From Icerya purchasi (Eukaryota > Arthropoda > Insecta > Hemiptera > Monophlebidae): a stretch of DNA of 64,000 nt. Below, one piece after another: positions 23,040-34,181 of the stretch. Under the pieces are notes generated by a model. It saw only the letters and a list, made by a program, of their open reading frames with translations, was not told the DNA's origin and did not search any database. The stretch is from contig CM077116.1 in the NCBI GenBank assembly GCA_039619475.1, positions 21,851,443 through 21,915,442 of the forward strand. The letters run 5' to 3'. The position numbers were made by a program, and so were the translations under genes. Each line of letters starts with the position of its first letter. Position 1 is the stretch's first letter.

Positions 23040-23615
23040 TGTGCTTCAGAATTTGAAATAAAATATTACAGCAGGAGAGGATCCCTTTCTTGACATGAGA
23101 AACCTCTCTGAGTTAAATCTGGAACTGAAAATGTGGATGATACACTATGATTCTTTCGACTTCACTATACAGGATGCGAGAGCTAAAGATTTAACCAAAA
23201 AACTGGGAAAAGATCGAAATATTTGAGATCTATATGCACAAAAGAATGCGACAGTATCCCATGAGTACATAAAATGATCAACGTGAAAACTCTGGCAAGA
23301 ATAAGGAAAAATAAAAAATTATTGTTCCCTCTAAAGAACGGGCAGTCCATTGGAAAGGATATGCAACATTTTATATATGCTGACGATCTCGCTGTACTAG
23401 CATAAAGAAAATCATTTACAGAAGTTCAAAGCAAATTGTTGGTGGCCCTTGTACAATTAAAGAAATATTACAAAGAAAATCCACTGCATTCTAATCCGCG
23501 TAAAACGCAAATGTGTGCCTTCCATTTGAAAAATGCGAAGACCAAATACAAATTAGAACTAACATGGGGTGGCTTGAAGTTCAAGCATCGTGTGCTAAAG
23601 TTTTTGTAGCGAATG
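23040..23615 (+). pseudogene. LINE reverse transcriptase relic with YADD
   Basis: Around 23365-23560 one plus frame reads HFIYADDLAVLA, a stop, then EVQSKLLVALVQLKKYYKEN, NPRKTQMCAFHLKNAKTKYK and LTWGGLKFKHRVLKFL. This is the RT catalytic YADD box followed by the KTQxCAFHL(R/K)N block of a widespread insect LINE family. Upstream of it to 23040 is decayed RT sequence. It is not the same family as the 20.9-kb copy, which has SKTKVIVFSKKP at this place. Several stops; dead. Confidence 0.78.
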
Positions 23616-23619
23616 AAAA

Positions 23620-24200
23620 ACAGAGTGTAATCCAGGTATGTTGATAAATTTTGTTTTTTAACAAAGGGTAACTGTTAATTATCCGTAAAAGTGTTATATA
23701 GGATCTTATGTAAAGGGGCCTTGTAACTGGTATAGCAGCTTGAGTTACAAATATTTTAGGAAGTGTAAATGAGGAATCGCACACAAAAGGCAGTTTGTTG
23801 GAGGAGAGATGTTTGCTTTCAGGTAATTATGAGACACAAATACATGTCTTACTCAAAGAAAATTCAGTCTGAATAATTTTTCCAAGAGATATTTTTCAAA
23901 GAGAGATCAATAAATAGTTTAATATTTTTTAAGAAGATTGTTTGAAAAATTTAATTACAGCTTCTTTTCTGTTTAGATTTTGTAATAGTGGTATGTTTAC
24001 CTGCATTCTGAGACATTAAAAGCGCCTTCTACGGAGCCAATCAGGGGCCAGTATTTAGTTACATGGCCACAGCCCGTTTTACTCCCGGTTCTAAAGTAAG
24101 AGTTCATCACCATACCAATATTCTCTTGGTATCCTAAATGTCTTCTGTACAGATACTTTTGCATGAATGCCCTCAGTCAGTAAGAGAACTCAATAACCAA
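23620..24200. other. Non-coding sequence
   Basis: No supported coding region or repeat. Confidence 0.4.
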
Positions 24201-24204
24201 ACAA

Positions 24205-24500
24205 TTTTAATAATTTCCTAACCCATACTAAGTTATTTTGTATGTTTGCATGTATGCATTTACTTTTGACAATGTATTTTCTATTGCTTAACCGACGTAA
24301 TAATTTCCTAACCTCTGTATAGTTATTTGGTACGTTAATGTACCTACATGTGCTTTTGATGAAGCATTTACTATTGCCTAACCAATTTTAACACTTTTCT
24401 AACCCAAAATAAAACCGTTGTTTGTGTGTGTACACTTTGAAGGATATGTGTTGCAGCATCTGTAACTAACGTAACAGCTTACTAACCCAATAATGCTACA
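24205..24500. repeat. Tandem repeat, 90-bp unit
   Basis: taatttcctaaccc at 24211, taatttcctaacct at 24301 and acacttttctaaccc at 24391 are exactly 90 bases apart. Each unit continues with agttatttNgta..., a TG-rich middle, and ctattgcytaacc near its end. A fourth, more degraded unit starts near 24475 (cttactaaccc). Confidence 0.8.
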
Positions 24501-24509
24501 CTTCTTATG

Positions 24510-26425
24510 TTTGTTATATCTCTGAGAATGGTTTTGATATGACGATCAATCCAAATTAAATTAAATAATTGATTGTGTAAGGATATAATTTGATGTATAT
24601 TAAATCTATGTTTGAAATATCTGATATGTTTATGTAGTATAAAATGTGCATCAGTGTATATCTAACTAAGATAACCATGGAAAACCACAATACTAACATT
24701 TTGTAAGGAGCTATGTTACAATTTGTAAATTTTGGTAGTTGTTTTTTTTGGGGGGGGGGGCTCGTCAACCGAGGACCTTTACTGTTATTTTACATAAATC
24801 TAATTGAAATAATCACATTATTAACCTTTATTGGGGTTTTTCTCTTATTCTCATCAATGGTTTTCTTGCAAGATGCTCTATATATGAGTAACCAGATTGG
24901 ATGATGGATTTCTTTTATTTTCTTTTTTATCATATTATGCTGTGTAGTAATTGGTGTAAGCTGTTGCACTGGCAAATTGTAAAATAAATAAATAATCTTA
25001 CTGTGTTGTCAAGTTCTAATTATGTTTCTAAGTTTGTATTTTTTTCTGTATCTAATCAAAATTGAGTAGTTTCATAAACTCTATTAGTATACCAACATTT
25101 AAATTGCTGAAAGGGGTATGTATGATTTACATTTTTTTCTGAAACTGCCTTTCTGACATGCATCGAGTCTAATCTTTAATTATGCACGTTTCTATGAAAC
25201 TTTTAAGATATAAAAAGCTAAAACCTATCAGCATCCTAAAACAAATAGATGTAGCTGATATGCTTTATTTTTGTTCGATACAGTATATGCAAATCGGTAG
25301 CATAATGGTAAGCATGTGATTTGATAATGATGACGTTTGTGTGCGTATGCGTTTGCATGGAGATTAAATTAGAAAACTAACTGTTTGCATATATCCAGAT
25401 GATGCAGATGTTGTTGGTAAGGTATACATGCGTGTCAGTATAAATGTTTAATGTATAAAAAACATGCAAGAAATAATTTTAACAGCTCGTATTATAACTA
25501 CTTTATAATCAGTGCAAAGCATAGTTTAATCAGCAAGTAACAAGCTGCGCATGAAGAACTGATCAGCTTATTCCTCACTTAACCTTTTTTTATTTAGTAG
25601 AAATAATTAAATATCTAGGAACTCTGTAACAGCTCTCCTTCTGACCAACGCAACATTTCCAACAATTCACTTCATCCACTAAATTATCACTTGCAATACA
25701 ATTATTAAGTCAAGAATTCTATGTTTTTCTAACAAGTTATCATCCTACTGTAAAACACAGTTTTAAGATGAGTGTAATGATGTAGGAAGAATATACAGTT
25801 TAGACCAAAAGTATTATTTTCACATAAATTATGCCCTTTTAAGGAACATCGCAGTACTTATTAGTAGATGGACATGTGTATAGAGAATCCATCAGTAAAG
25901 TGAAAAGATGAACTATTATGAGCCAAAGTAGGAGAAATTTTTTTGTTATCGCAGAACCATTAACTAGCAATGTGTCACTTAAATGAGATAAAAATGAGGC
26001 AATGTGGAAAAAATAAAAAAAAAAATAAATGAACGAAGAAAAAATTTTAATTTATAAGACAAACACAGAAAAATATAAAAAGTATGTAGTAAACACAATT
26101 ATAAATCATAAATATTATCAAAGGAATAAAATTAACGAGAAAATACCATATCATTGTTGAAAATCTGATTGTTAAGGAAGTTAACAAACAAAGAATGTCT
26201 ACAGAGGAGAATAAAATATAAAAGTTACGAAAAATATAAGAACCAGGAATTTGTACTATTTGTAATATATGTGCATTTTAAATGCCTCTTGCAGACTTTA
26301 AAATCAAGAAGCGTTTGATACGGTGAATAATAAATCACCTGGCTTCACAGAAGGAGATAGAATGATATTGATGAAGCAGAATTTGGTTAGAAACAATGAA
26401 AACGTCTGAAACATAAAGGAAATGA
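24510..26425. other. Long non-coding AT-rich region
   Basis: About 1.9 kb with only short chance frames. A T run next to a G run lies at 24741-24760. No TE protein motif or splice-bounded exon seen. Confidence 0.4.
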
Positions 26426-26428
26426 TAA

Positions 26429-26671
26429 AGTAAAGTAAGTCCCATACCCTTGACAAGGTGTCGGGGATTGTAAAGTTAAGGTTCACAATGTACTAAGCCT
26501 AATGGATCTAATGATAATACTGGGTCTAGTTCCTTTTTCTCGACCGCCTTTACCTTTACCTAATTATTTCAGACTGAGTAAACCTGGGAGCGATTCGGAT
26601 CTGGAACGAGACAAACTTTGAACCCGTGACTTCTGATTTGGTAACCAAGCACCTTAGAATGCGCCATTAAA
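26429..26671 (-). repeat. SINE-1 copy (tRNA-derived)
   Basis: Read on the minus strand the right end is tRNA-like, with a box-B-like cacgggttcaaa and an upstream aaggtgcttggttaccaaat in the box A/anticodon region. The body continues with gaatcgctcccaggttt, ccattaggcttagtacattg and aaccttaactttacaatccc, and it ends in a ttactttactttatca tail. The same body occurs at 59381-59670 and in part at 631-697. It is a non-autonomous element that relies on a partner LINE for mobility. Confidence 0.75.
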
Positions 26672-26679
26672 GCGTATGC

Positions 26680-27035
26680 GAAGGTTTTAATGTAATAAAC
26701 TCATTTTCAAGCTGCGTAAAGATCCACATGTATATCGATGTATTATACTAGTGTAGGTGTACCACTGAAAGTATTAGTATCAGTAGTGGGAGAGATCGGA
26801 GATCTATACGCATCCATTTCTACTTTAATTAATTAATGCAATGATTAAAATTACGAGTAGTGATATGATTAATTTAAAAACAATTTATTGATGAAGACTT
26901 GCATTATTTTCTAAGAAATAGACGTTCGATTAAGGGATAAATCGGGTCTGAGTGTTGGGTGATTAGGTGAAACATAATTAAAAGATCGTTAATTAAAAAT
27001 TAAATATATACAGCGGCTTCGGCGCGCTTGCGTAT
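26680..27035. other. Non-coding spacer
   Basis: Nothing recognised. Confidence 0.4.
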
Positions 27036-27039
27036 GTAC

Positions 27040-28080
27040 GGATGATACACTTTCGCAGCGGTCGGGACTTTGGTGGCCTGTGCAAAAAACAAATAAATAT
27101 TATGAACGTTGTGAAAACAGATGGCAGCGAATGGATGGGGGGCTACTCTTGCAAAGTGGTGGTCGGCGCGGTCAATGGACATTGAAAAATAAATAAAAAA
27201 ATATTATGCACAATCGGTAAAAGGGGTGGAAGGATTATAATTAATTTTGAAAATTGATTACTTATTATGTGACATGTATAACATGTGTATGAACAGAGAG
27301 TAGACGTTTATATGATTCTGCCGAAGTAAAAGAGTTGAAAAGATGTTCTGTACGATAGGTAAAAAGGGTGAAAAGAGAGGTAAAATTAATTTTTTGCATT
27401 GACATAGTACATTTGAAATAATTTTGAATGCCTATTGTTGGAATTTTCGAAGAGAGTGTCCTTTCATAGATGTAGCGGTTCTGATGACTTTGACCATGCA
27501 TGGAAAAATAAGAAAATTAAAACAAAAATATATTGTTCGACGATAAAAAATAATTAAACAAAAAATGATTTCACAGCGTATACACATATGTAGAGTGTGC
27601 ACAGGAACGTGCGTACGTGTGCATGAGCAGGAATGGATGGTGCGCTTTCGCAGCGAACTGGGTAATCGGCGGATTAATTTTTTGAACCACGGGGAAAAGA
27701 ATAATAAAAAAAATTATAAAAGATAGAGGAAATTTTTGGAAGCGAGAAAATAAAAATGCACTTGATTTAATTTTACAACTTCGTGATATGATAACATATA
27801 ATGTGGAGTGTGTGCGGGAACGTGTATGCGTGGAAAGGCTATTGCGGTAGTGGATTCGTGCATGGGAATAGGCGGTGCGCTTTCGCAGTGGCTGCAGCTG
27901 CACACTTGGAAAAATATATAACGTAAAATCGGAAAAAGGGAGGCAAACAGGGAACTTGGGTAGTTTTAGGTTTTTGATGTAAATTTTCAATTAATGTCTA
28001 ATATAATTCAGTTTACTGCATAAGCACGTGCAAGAGGACAGGGGTTTGTGGCCCTTTCCTGCGGATTACCACTTGGGAAC
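27040..28080. repeat. Degenerate GC-richer tandem array
   Basis: The phrase ctttcgcagcg recurs at about 27053, 27651 and (ctttcgcagtgg) 27882; the last two are 231 bases apart. Phrases such as gagtgtgYRCRggaacgtg (27594 and 27809) and atggatgg recur around it. Units are separated by A-rich stretches. The 139-codon minus frame across it (27571-27990) looks like a repeat by-product. Confidence 0.6.
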
Positions 28081-28084
28081 AAGT

Positions 28085-29480
28085 TAAGGCGCGTCAGACT
28101 TGGATAAATTTTGATTTCTCTGGGAGAAAATTTGAGTTCTTTTTTTAAAATTTGTTTGGATTATCAAAAATGTAAGACGTGAAGGGAGGTTTTGGGGAAA
28201 TCTGCCTTTCTGGGAAAAAATTCGGATTAATTTTTGAGCTTCAGTACGGGAAATTACATTAGTTTTCATCACGCAGGCAAGGTTTTGTAGCGAGATTCAG
28301 AGTCCCCAAAAGTAACATTTACTGACTACTATCATGCTATGATTATGCGATCGAGTTCCCGAATATGCTGATGTGAAATTATAAAGTTAATTAATATATG
28401 TTTCTGAAAATCGATATTTTATTGTTTATCTGAGCTAATAAATTTGAACCGTAGATTATTGTTTTTTTTGGAAAAACTAGCAATTAAAATACATGCATAC
28501 ATACATATATGTACAATTAAAATTATTTATGTGTAATTATTTCAGGAACATTCAGAAAGGTGGTGTTCATTTCGGCTAATGAAAACGCAAACCACAATGG
28601 CTACAGAAAGTGATAACTGAGATACAAGCTTGGAAAATAACAATCAAACAAATCTGTAAGTAGTTCATTATTTAATTCTGTGTATTTTATTGAATAAAAT
28701 TTCACGTGAGAGATGAGGGAATGTAGCAAGTTCAAGTTGAAAAACGTGCTTAAATGCTAATGATTAATTATCCTTTAGGAAAGCTAGAACAAGGAAATCA
28801 TTTTTTCCTATCATTTAAACAGAGAGTTATTCTTTTTATGACCAATGTTTAAGCATAAACATTTAGAAAATTAAAAAGGAAATTGGTATTCACACAATCT
28901 TAATCCAATTTCCTAATTATTCTAAATCGTTTTCGAACTTTTTGTAGTCTATAATTGATCGCACTGAAACATGTATTTTACAATTATCAGCAAACATGGA
29001 AATTTTCATATTTTATATTGTTAATAAAAATGTCAGATTAATGAAGGACCAAAATTATTATACTACTTTGTTTAGATACCTGAAGGTGTTACATACTCGT
29101 GTACGTGTAGGTTAATGAATTATGATTTCTTAGAATTTAAATAATAACAATTAATAGAAGAAAAACTTCTGGATGGTCCAACATTATTTAATTTCATTAA
29201 TAGTAACGAATGGAAATTTTTACTGAAGTCAGTATAAATGCAATCGGTTGAAAGCCGTCATTAATTAGATTTGTTGTTATAGATTTGCTTTCTGTGAAAT
29301 TTAATTGTTGAGGCGATTATTATATTTGATGAAACCTATAAAGCGTGCATTGTTGATTTTGTGGGGATATAAAAATTTATAAAAACAGTTTTATGGGCAT
29401 TACTTACATTAATTTCAGCTATAAAAATATGTGGAATAAAGACAGAGTAACAATTTTAAATAATCTGAATAATGTATGAC
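28085..29480. other. Non-coding region, one exon-like segment
   Basis: 28546-28655 has a good acceptor (gtaattatttcag) and donor (gtaagt) but its best frame (MKTQTTMATESDN) is broken by a TGA. It might be a degraded first coding exon of the hAT relic to the right. Otherwise nothing. Confidence 0.3.
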
Positions 29481-29484
29481 ATAA

Positions 29485-30320
29485 ATGAAATCACTATTCG
29501 AAATAATGTGTTCTGCTTCTGTTACTTATAAACAATTTACACGAAGTGGAAATGAAAACAGAATAGAATTTTTCTTAAACAAGACTTATAAAGAGAATAT
29601 AGAAGAACATAATGAAAAGATTAACAGTAATCGTAATGTACTTCAAAAGGTGATAGGTATAATTTGTTTCCTAGCGTTTTAAAAATTATCATTTCACGGA
29701 CGTAGGCAACCTGAAAATTCGGCGAATAGGGAAAATTTTGCAGAAAGTGATAAACATTACAGGTTCAAATAAAAAAAAATGTACTGTTTTAAGTTGTGAA
29801 TCTGCAGAAATTCAAAATGATTTAATCAAACGTCTAATACAAATTATTAAAAAAGAAATTTTGGAAGCAAAATTTACGATGGCTGTTATTGACGAATCAA
29901 CGAGTATTTTTAGAAAATCGCAAGTTTCTATAATTCTTCGCTATGTTAATAACGTAAGCGGTGATATTCGAGAATGGTTTATTATATCTGTAGATGTCAG
30001 TGGTGATCGATTCAAATTGTATTTTTGACAGTTTTGATGAATTCTACTGGGGTTAGTAGCCGAAACTTATGACGATGGCGCATCTTTTAATACAGAAAAA
30101 ACCAAGGTACTTGCTGTGAAAGTTAAATCGAAATGTCCGAAATCATTATTTGCAGTATGCTATACGTATGAATTAAATTTGATTTTACAGAACTTAGCCA
30201 GAAATATTAAAGAGAGTAAAGCTTTTTTAATAACGTTGTCTGATAATGTACCCTTCTCTTCTACTTCATTAAAAAAATCGCATGTTCCCGATGAAATTGT
30301 AAACAATAATCGCCTGTGAT
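29485..30320 (+). pseudogene. hAT transposase relic (DUF4371 type)
   Basis: Three plus-strand pieces in order. 29485-29682 encodes IEEHNEKINSNRNVLQKVIG. 29738-30028 encodes TMAVIDESTSIFRKSQVSII and RYVNNVSGDIREWF, the DUF4371 block with its Asp-Glu-Ser-Thr motif. 30050-30320 encodes ETYDDGASF, CPKSLFAVCYTYELNLILQN (normally CxxHRLNLVL; His is replaced by Tyr-Glu) and NIKESKAFLITLS. This is the catalytic core of the hAT-related transposases found in many ZMYM/ZBED-like genes. Frameshifts and loss of the key His show decay; the dimerisation end is missing. Confidence 0.72.
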
Positions 30321-30329
30321 CCCAAAAAT

Positions 30330-31335
30330 TAAAAATTCATAAATAATTAAAATTTGTGTTGAAGTTTCAGATATAAGTTTGTTTCTGAAAGAAGTAAGGA
30401 AAGCTCTCGTCGGTCTTTTTATTCAGTTATAAAACTAATATAACGGGGTATGAAAAAATTTAATGATGAAAACTATTAAAAGAGTTCTAGACTGTGGGAA
30501 AGTTCAAAAAAACGGAAATATGGAAATGTGATCCTCCTATTATTAACAAAAATGAGATACAATTACGAGCATGTAGGCTAACATTTCGTTGGATTAAACA
30601 GCAAAACTCCAGTTACAAATTAAAAATTTACATAATACGTACAAGTACCGTAGTCGTTAGGAGAATTGTTGCTGCGCCATTATTAATAACAGCGGAGTAG
30701 TTCTGCAGCGTTGTCCTAATATTTTTCCTACGAGAGGCAAGATCAGGCAGCATTTCTCTTTCTCTTCCCCTCAGTGTCTTTTGAGATAGCGAGAAACACA
30801 AAGCAAACTAAATTTAATTTTTTTATTTATTCTTTCTCACGCGTAAAATGCGCAATTCGTTTAGCCTACTATAATGATAAAACCAAGTATACAAAGTGTA
30901 ATATAACTAGTCTTCTGTAAATTCGCGAAAGAGAAAATATTTTATATTCAAGCCTTTTTTAATAAAAGTTTAACATATGCTTAAAACAAATATATAAGTG
31001 AGGAACGCATACTGAAACCCTTAAAATAAGTACTGGAAGTTTTTTTAATAAAAGTAAAATCAGTGGCCAATTCTCCAGGACTTCTGGTCATGCAGAGAAA
31101 TACTAGGTCAGATTGGAAAAGAAACAAACTTGCTAGTATTTCTCTAGCAGCAAAGATTAACTTGACTGAAAAGAATGTTTTAGCTTACTAGTGAAAATCT
31201 GAGAAGCTACAACTTCAGCATGAAAGGAAAAATGCTTAAAATATATAAAACGGCTTCGTCAAGGTTGAGTAATAGTTGAATTCCAATTTGATCTGCTTGA
31301 TTTTTGTGTTTTGTTCGACAAGCGCAGTGAATACT
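30330..31335. other. Non-coding sequence right of the hAT relic
   Basis: May include further unrecognisable transposase sequence. No motif seen. Confidence 0.35.
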
Positions 31336-31339
31336 TTAT

Positions 31340-31490
31340 TTTTGGGGGGCGGGGGGGGGATCATCTATGGACATTAAGAAATCGTAGGTTTCATTTTTTG
31401 GATGCGTCAATGTGCGGCAGCGGGATTCGAATCCGATCTTATCCTAACGAAACTTCATTGCCTAACCAACTACATCACGGTAGCTGACCA
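31340..31490 (-). repeat. SINE-2 copy (tRNA-derived)
   Basis: On the minus strand the right end reads ccgtgatgtagttggttagg (box A region) and, about 40 bases later, gattcgaatcccgctgccgc, a near-perfect tRNA box B. A G-rich run at 31344-31360 marks the left side. The phrase cgctgccgcacattgacgc recurs in diverged form at 43320-43400. The head lacks a foldable acceptor stem, so it is a SINE rather than a tRNA gene. Confidence 0.6.
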
Positions 31491-32014
31491 GTTAGTACTT
31501 TTCTGACGTTAGCGAGTCACTAAGAACGCATTGAAAAGCATAAACAACAATGCAAATAAAAAAACTGAATATTAAGCGATTACAAACCGGGTACTTCTGC
31601 ACCTAGTCTTTAAACTTTCGAATCACTTTCTGCAGCGTGTCACGCGCTGTATTCTATACAGCTTTGACGCTTGAGAGCTCTAACTGCTCTTCAATCATCC
31701 CGTGTTTCTTCATCCTTATTTGTAGTTTGTTTCCATCTGCAGTCGCAGATGTGACCAAGGTATTGGATAGCAAACTCTTTTTTCTTCCCTTCGGTACCGT
31801 CATCTCACTCCTGTTAAGTATGCACATTTTTGGCGTTTAACAATTCTGATTATTGTTGTCTCTCCATCCTTAGTGCAGTATTCTTGGTCAGGTTCCATTC
31901 CTTGTGTGACTTCTAGTTGCTACTATTTGCACGTGTTGGTGGGTAATTATCCGTTGTTGACAAGCTAAGGGAAAAAGGAAAAAAATACTTCTCCACTTTA
32001 AGTGACCTATATGC

Positions 32015-32440
32015 GTGTTGCACGCCGCACATTTTTTTAAATTTGCTCAGCAGATTCGAGAAATAACACGTGAAATGTATTGGCTTATCGGGCGACATTT
32101 CAAAATGAAGCTTGAAAACAAACGTCTCATTTATGAAACTATCGTAAGACCGATTTGGAATTATGGGGTACAGATATGCGGATGTACCAAAACATCAAAC
32201 AGAAACATTATTCAAGCAGCCCAAAATAAATTCCTGCGTATGATAACCAGTGCTCGATGGTTCTAACGGAACGAACGTTTACATACTGATTTATGGATTA
32301 AAAATGGGCGGACGAAGAGTCATTAAAGACTTTGTTCATCGTCACGAAGAAAGACTCCATATCCATTCGAACCCAGAAGCATTGGACCTTTTGCTTACTG
32401 CAGAAGATGTAAGACAGCTTAAAAACCGAGCGACCTAGTT
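32015..32440 (+). pseudogene. Jockey-type LINE C-terminus, split by the hAT
   Basis: One frame gives REITREMYWLIGRHFKMKLE, NKRLIYETIVRPIWNYGVQ, GCTKTSNRNIIQAAQNKFLR and MITSARWF. After a frameshift the next gives HRHEERLHIHSNPEALDLLL. This is the end of a jockey ORF2, where W(xY)GxxxxGCAxxSNxxxIQxxQ(N)KxLR(M)I is typical. Its 3' untranslated region is interrupted at 32494 by the 4.6-kb hAT and resumes at 37128, ending in an A run at 37205-37217. The copy is truncated at its 5' end. Confidence 0.85.
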
Positions 32441-32486
32441 GTGTTGTAGATTTTTATTGTTTTGTTGTTTGCAACATGTTAATTTA

Positions 32487-32494
32487 CTTTTAGT
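32487..32494. repeat. hAT target-site duplication, left
   Basis: cttttagt, repeated at 37120-37127 immediately outside the right end of the element. Eight bases is the hAT rule. Confidence 0.9.
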
Positions 32495-32814
32495 TAGTGA
32501 TGTTGTCATCGGTTATTTTATAATAACCGGTTATTTGTATCCGGTTATTTTTTAATAACCGTTATTTTAACTGGTTACTGGTTATTTCTAATATCTGATA
32601 TTGGATTCAGTTAGAACTATTAGATTAACTGAATAAACTAGTTACTGATAGTGCAATTTAGGTAACCGATAACGATAATTATAAATCCGTGCACTACAGT
32701 GACGCCAGTAGAGATGTAAAAAGGGAGATTCAAATTTATTTAGTTTCCTTTTTTTTTTTTTTTACGTTTGAAGGAAACACTTACGGTAAATGGTATTTAA
32801 TATTTATATTTAAA

Positions 32815-33540
32815 CTAGCTGACCCGGCGAACTTCGTACCGCCTCAACATCAATAAATGTTGTGTTAACTTATTAGTTGAATTAAATTCAGTTTTTTACT
32901 AAGAAAATTAATACTCAAAATTAATTAAGTTCAATAAATGTACAATATTTGTGAATATAGTTTTAAAACATTTTAAATAAATTTGCGATTGCTTTATTTT
33001 AAGTAAACATTTGAAAAACATCTAAATTTTAAAACGTTTTAACTAATTTTGCACTGAATTAAAATTAGAATTTCTAGAACAAAATCATGCTTTTCGTAAT
33101 CTAAGTTAAAATAGAGTTCTGTATTGTTAACAATGTTACAAATTTATAATAATGCATTATCTAACAAATAATTTTTGAAACACTTTGCATGTTTGCTGTT
33201 TATTTAAAATTTGTGAATGTATCTAAATACATTTTTTTTTTTTAAATCGTAACTACAGTAAAATTACGTCAAGGTAATTGTAAATATTTGTGTTAAAGTT
33301 GAAGATGTTTATACTGAATAAGTTTTTAAACATTTGCGCGACCGCTGTATTTTATTTAAAATTTGAAAATGTATGTAAATACACTTTAAAGAATCGTAAC
33401 TAAAGTATAATTATGTAAAGAAAATTGTAAAAGATGTTTGGTAAATCATGTTTGTAACATACAAACAAGTTTTTAAACAGTTGGCATGTTTGCCATATTT
33501 TATTTAAAATTTTGTGAAACCAAACAATTTTGACTAAAAA
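32815..33540 (-). mobile_element. Helitron-like element, copy 2, inside the hAT
   Basis: ctagctgacccggcgaactt at 32815 is the exact reverse complement of the right end of copy 1 at 6069, and the next ~130 bases (gtgttaacttattagttgaa, aattaagttcaataaatgt) match copy 1 in inverted orientation with small differences. The opposite end (tcttctgtg... / aactcctcctaaacgg) is not found here, so the copy is truncated or its far part has diverged. The right limit given is approximate. It lies within the left part of the hAT transposon and so inserted after it. Confidence 0.6.
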
Positions 33541-33549
33541 AGAAAAAAT

Positions 33550-34175
33550 AATTTCGAAAATTGGATCGTCACACAAAAAATCTTTATAACACTATAATCA
33601 CTGTGATGAATCCAGTGGGAAGATGTCAGAATGCAATCGAATGGCTGGAATAGGAGGGTTAAAGATCAAAACGAAGAAATTCGACGTTCGAGGCTATTTT
33701 ATTTCAATTTCATTATCTATGCCGTCATATGGGGTATTCCAAAAAATATTAATAAGATATTTAAGAAATTATGGCAATATATTTATTTACACTTAATTTG
33801 TATTACTATAAATCTTATTATTAAAAAAAAAAAGAAAAAAAAGAAACAAAACAAAAGGAATGTTCAGAGTAGAGGCAAGAAAGTTGGGTGATAAGACTAG
33901 TCTTTTATAGTAAATAGGGAGGAGACCAGATTCACTATTCAGACCGACAGTAGGACTAGAATAAATGCGTCCATGGCGATGCAGAAAGCAGAGTTTACTG
34001 TAGATTTAAATTTATGCAAATATTTACTAAAATGAAATAAAAAAAACAGATACTATTCTAAAAAACATGAATAAAGAATAAATGGAAATAATAGAAAACT
34101 TGAATATAAAAAAAATTACAATAGATATTTGAAATTTCTATAAAACAAATCAAAAGCATAATAAAAAAAAAAAAC
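33550..34175. other. Non-coding interior of the hAT
   Basis: 3' flank of the transposase gene (which is on the minus strand) with A-rich tracts. The 86-codon plus frame at 33631 ends in a poly-Lys stretch and looks like chance. Confidence 0.45.
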
Positions 34176-34181
34176 TTTATC

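Noticed and set aside
24205..24500. CRISPR-like spacing of repeats
   Set aside because: Repeats are long, degenerate and contiguous without unique spacers, and the DNA is clearly eukaryotic.
27571..27990. 139-codon minus-strand ORF (His/Ser-rich)
   Set aside because: It spans at least one and a half units of a degenerate tandem array and has no domain; more likely a by-product of the repeat.
28546..28655. 110-bp segment with good acceptor and donor, resembling an exon
   Set aside because: Its best frame contains a TGA and no domain; kept only as a possible degraded first exon of the hAT relic.
31395..31490. tRNA gene on the minus strand
   Set aside because: Box A and B are good, but no acceptor stem can be formed and a relative with the same extra sequence lies at 43.3 kb; a SINE head fits better.
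33631..33891. 86-codon plus ORF inside the hAT
   Set aside because: Ends in a run of Lys from an A tract and matches nothing; opposite to the transposase gene.
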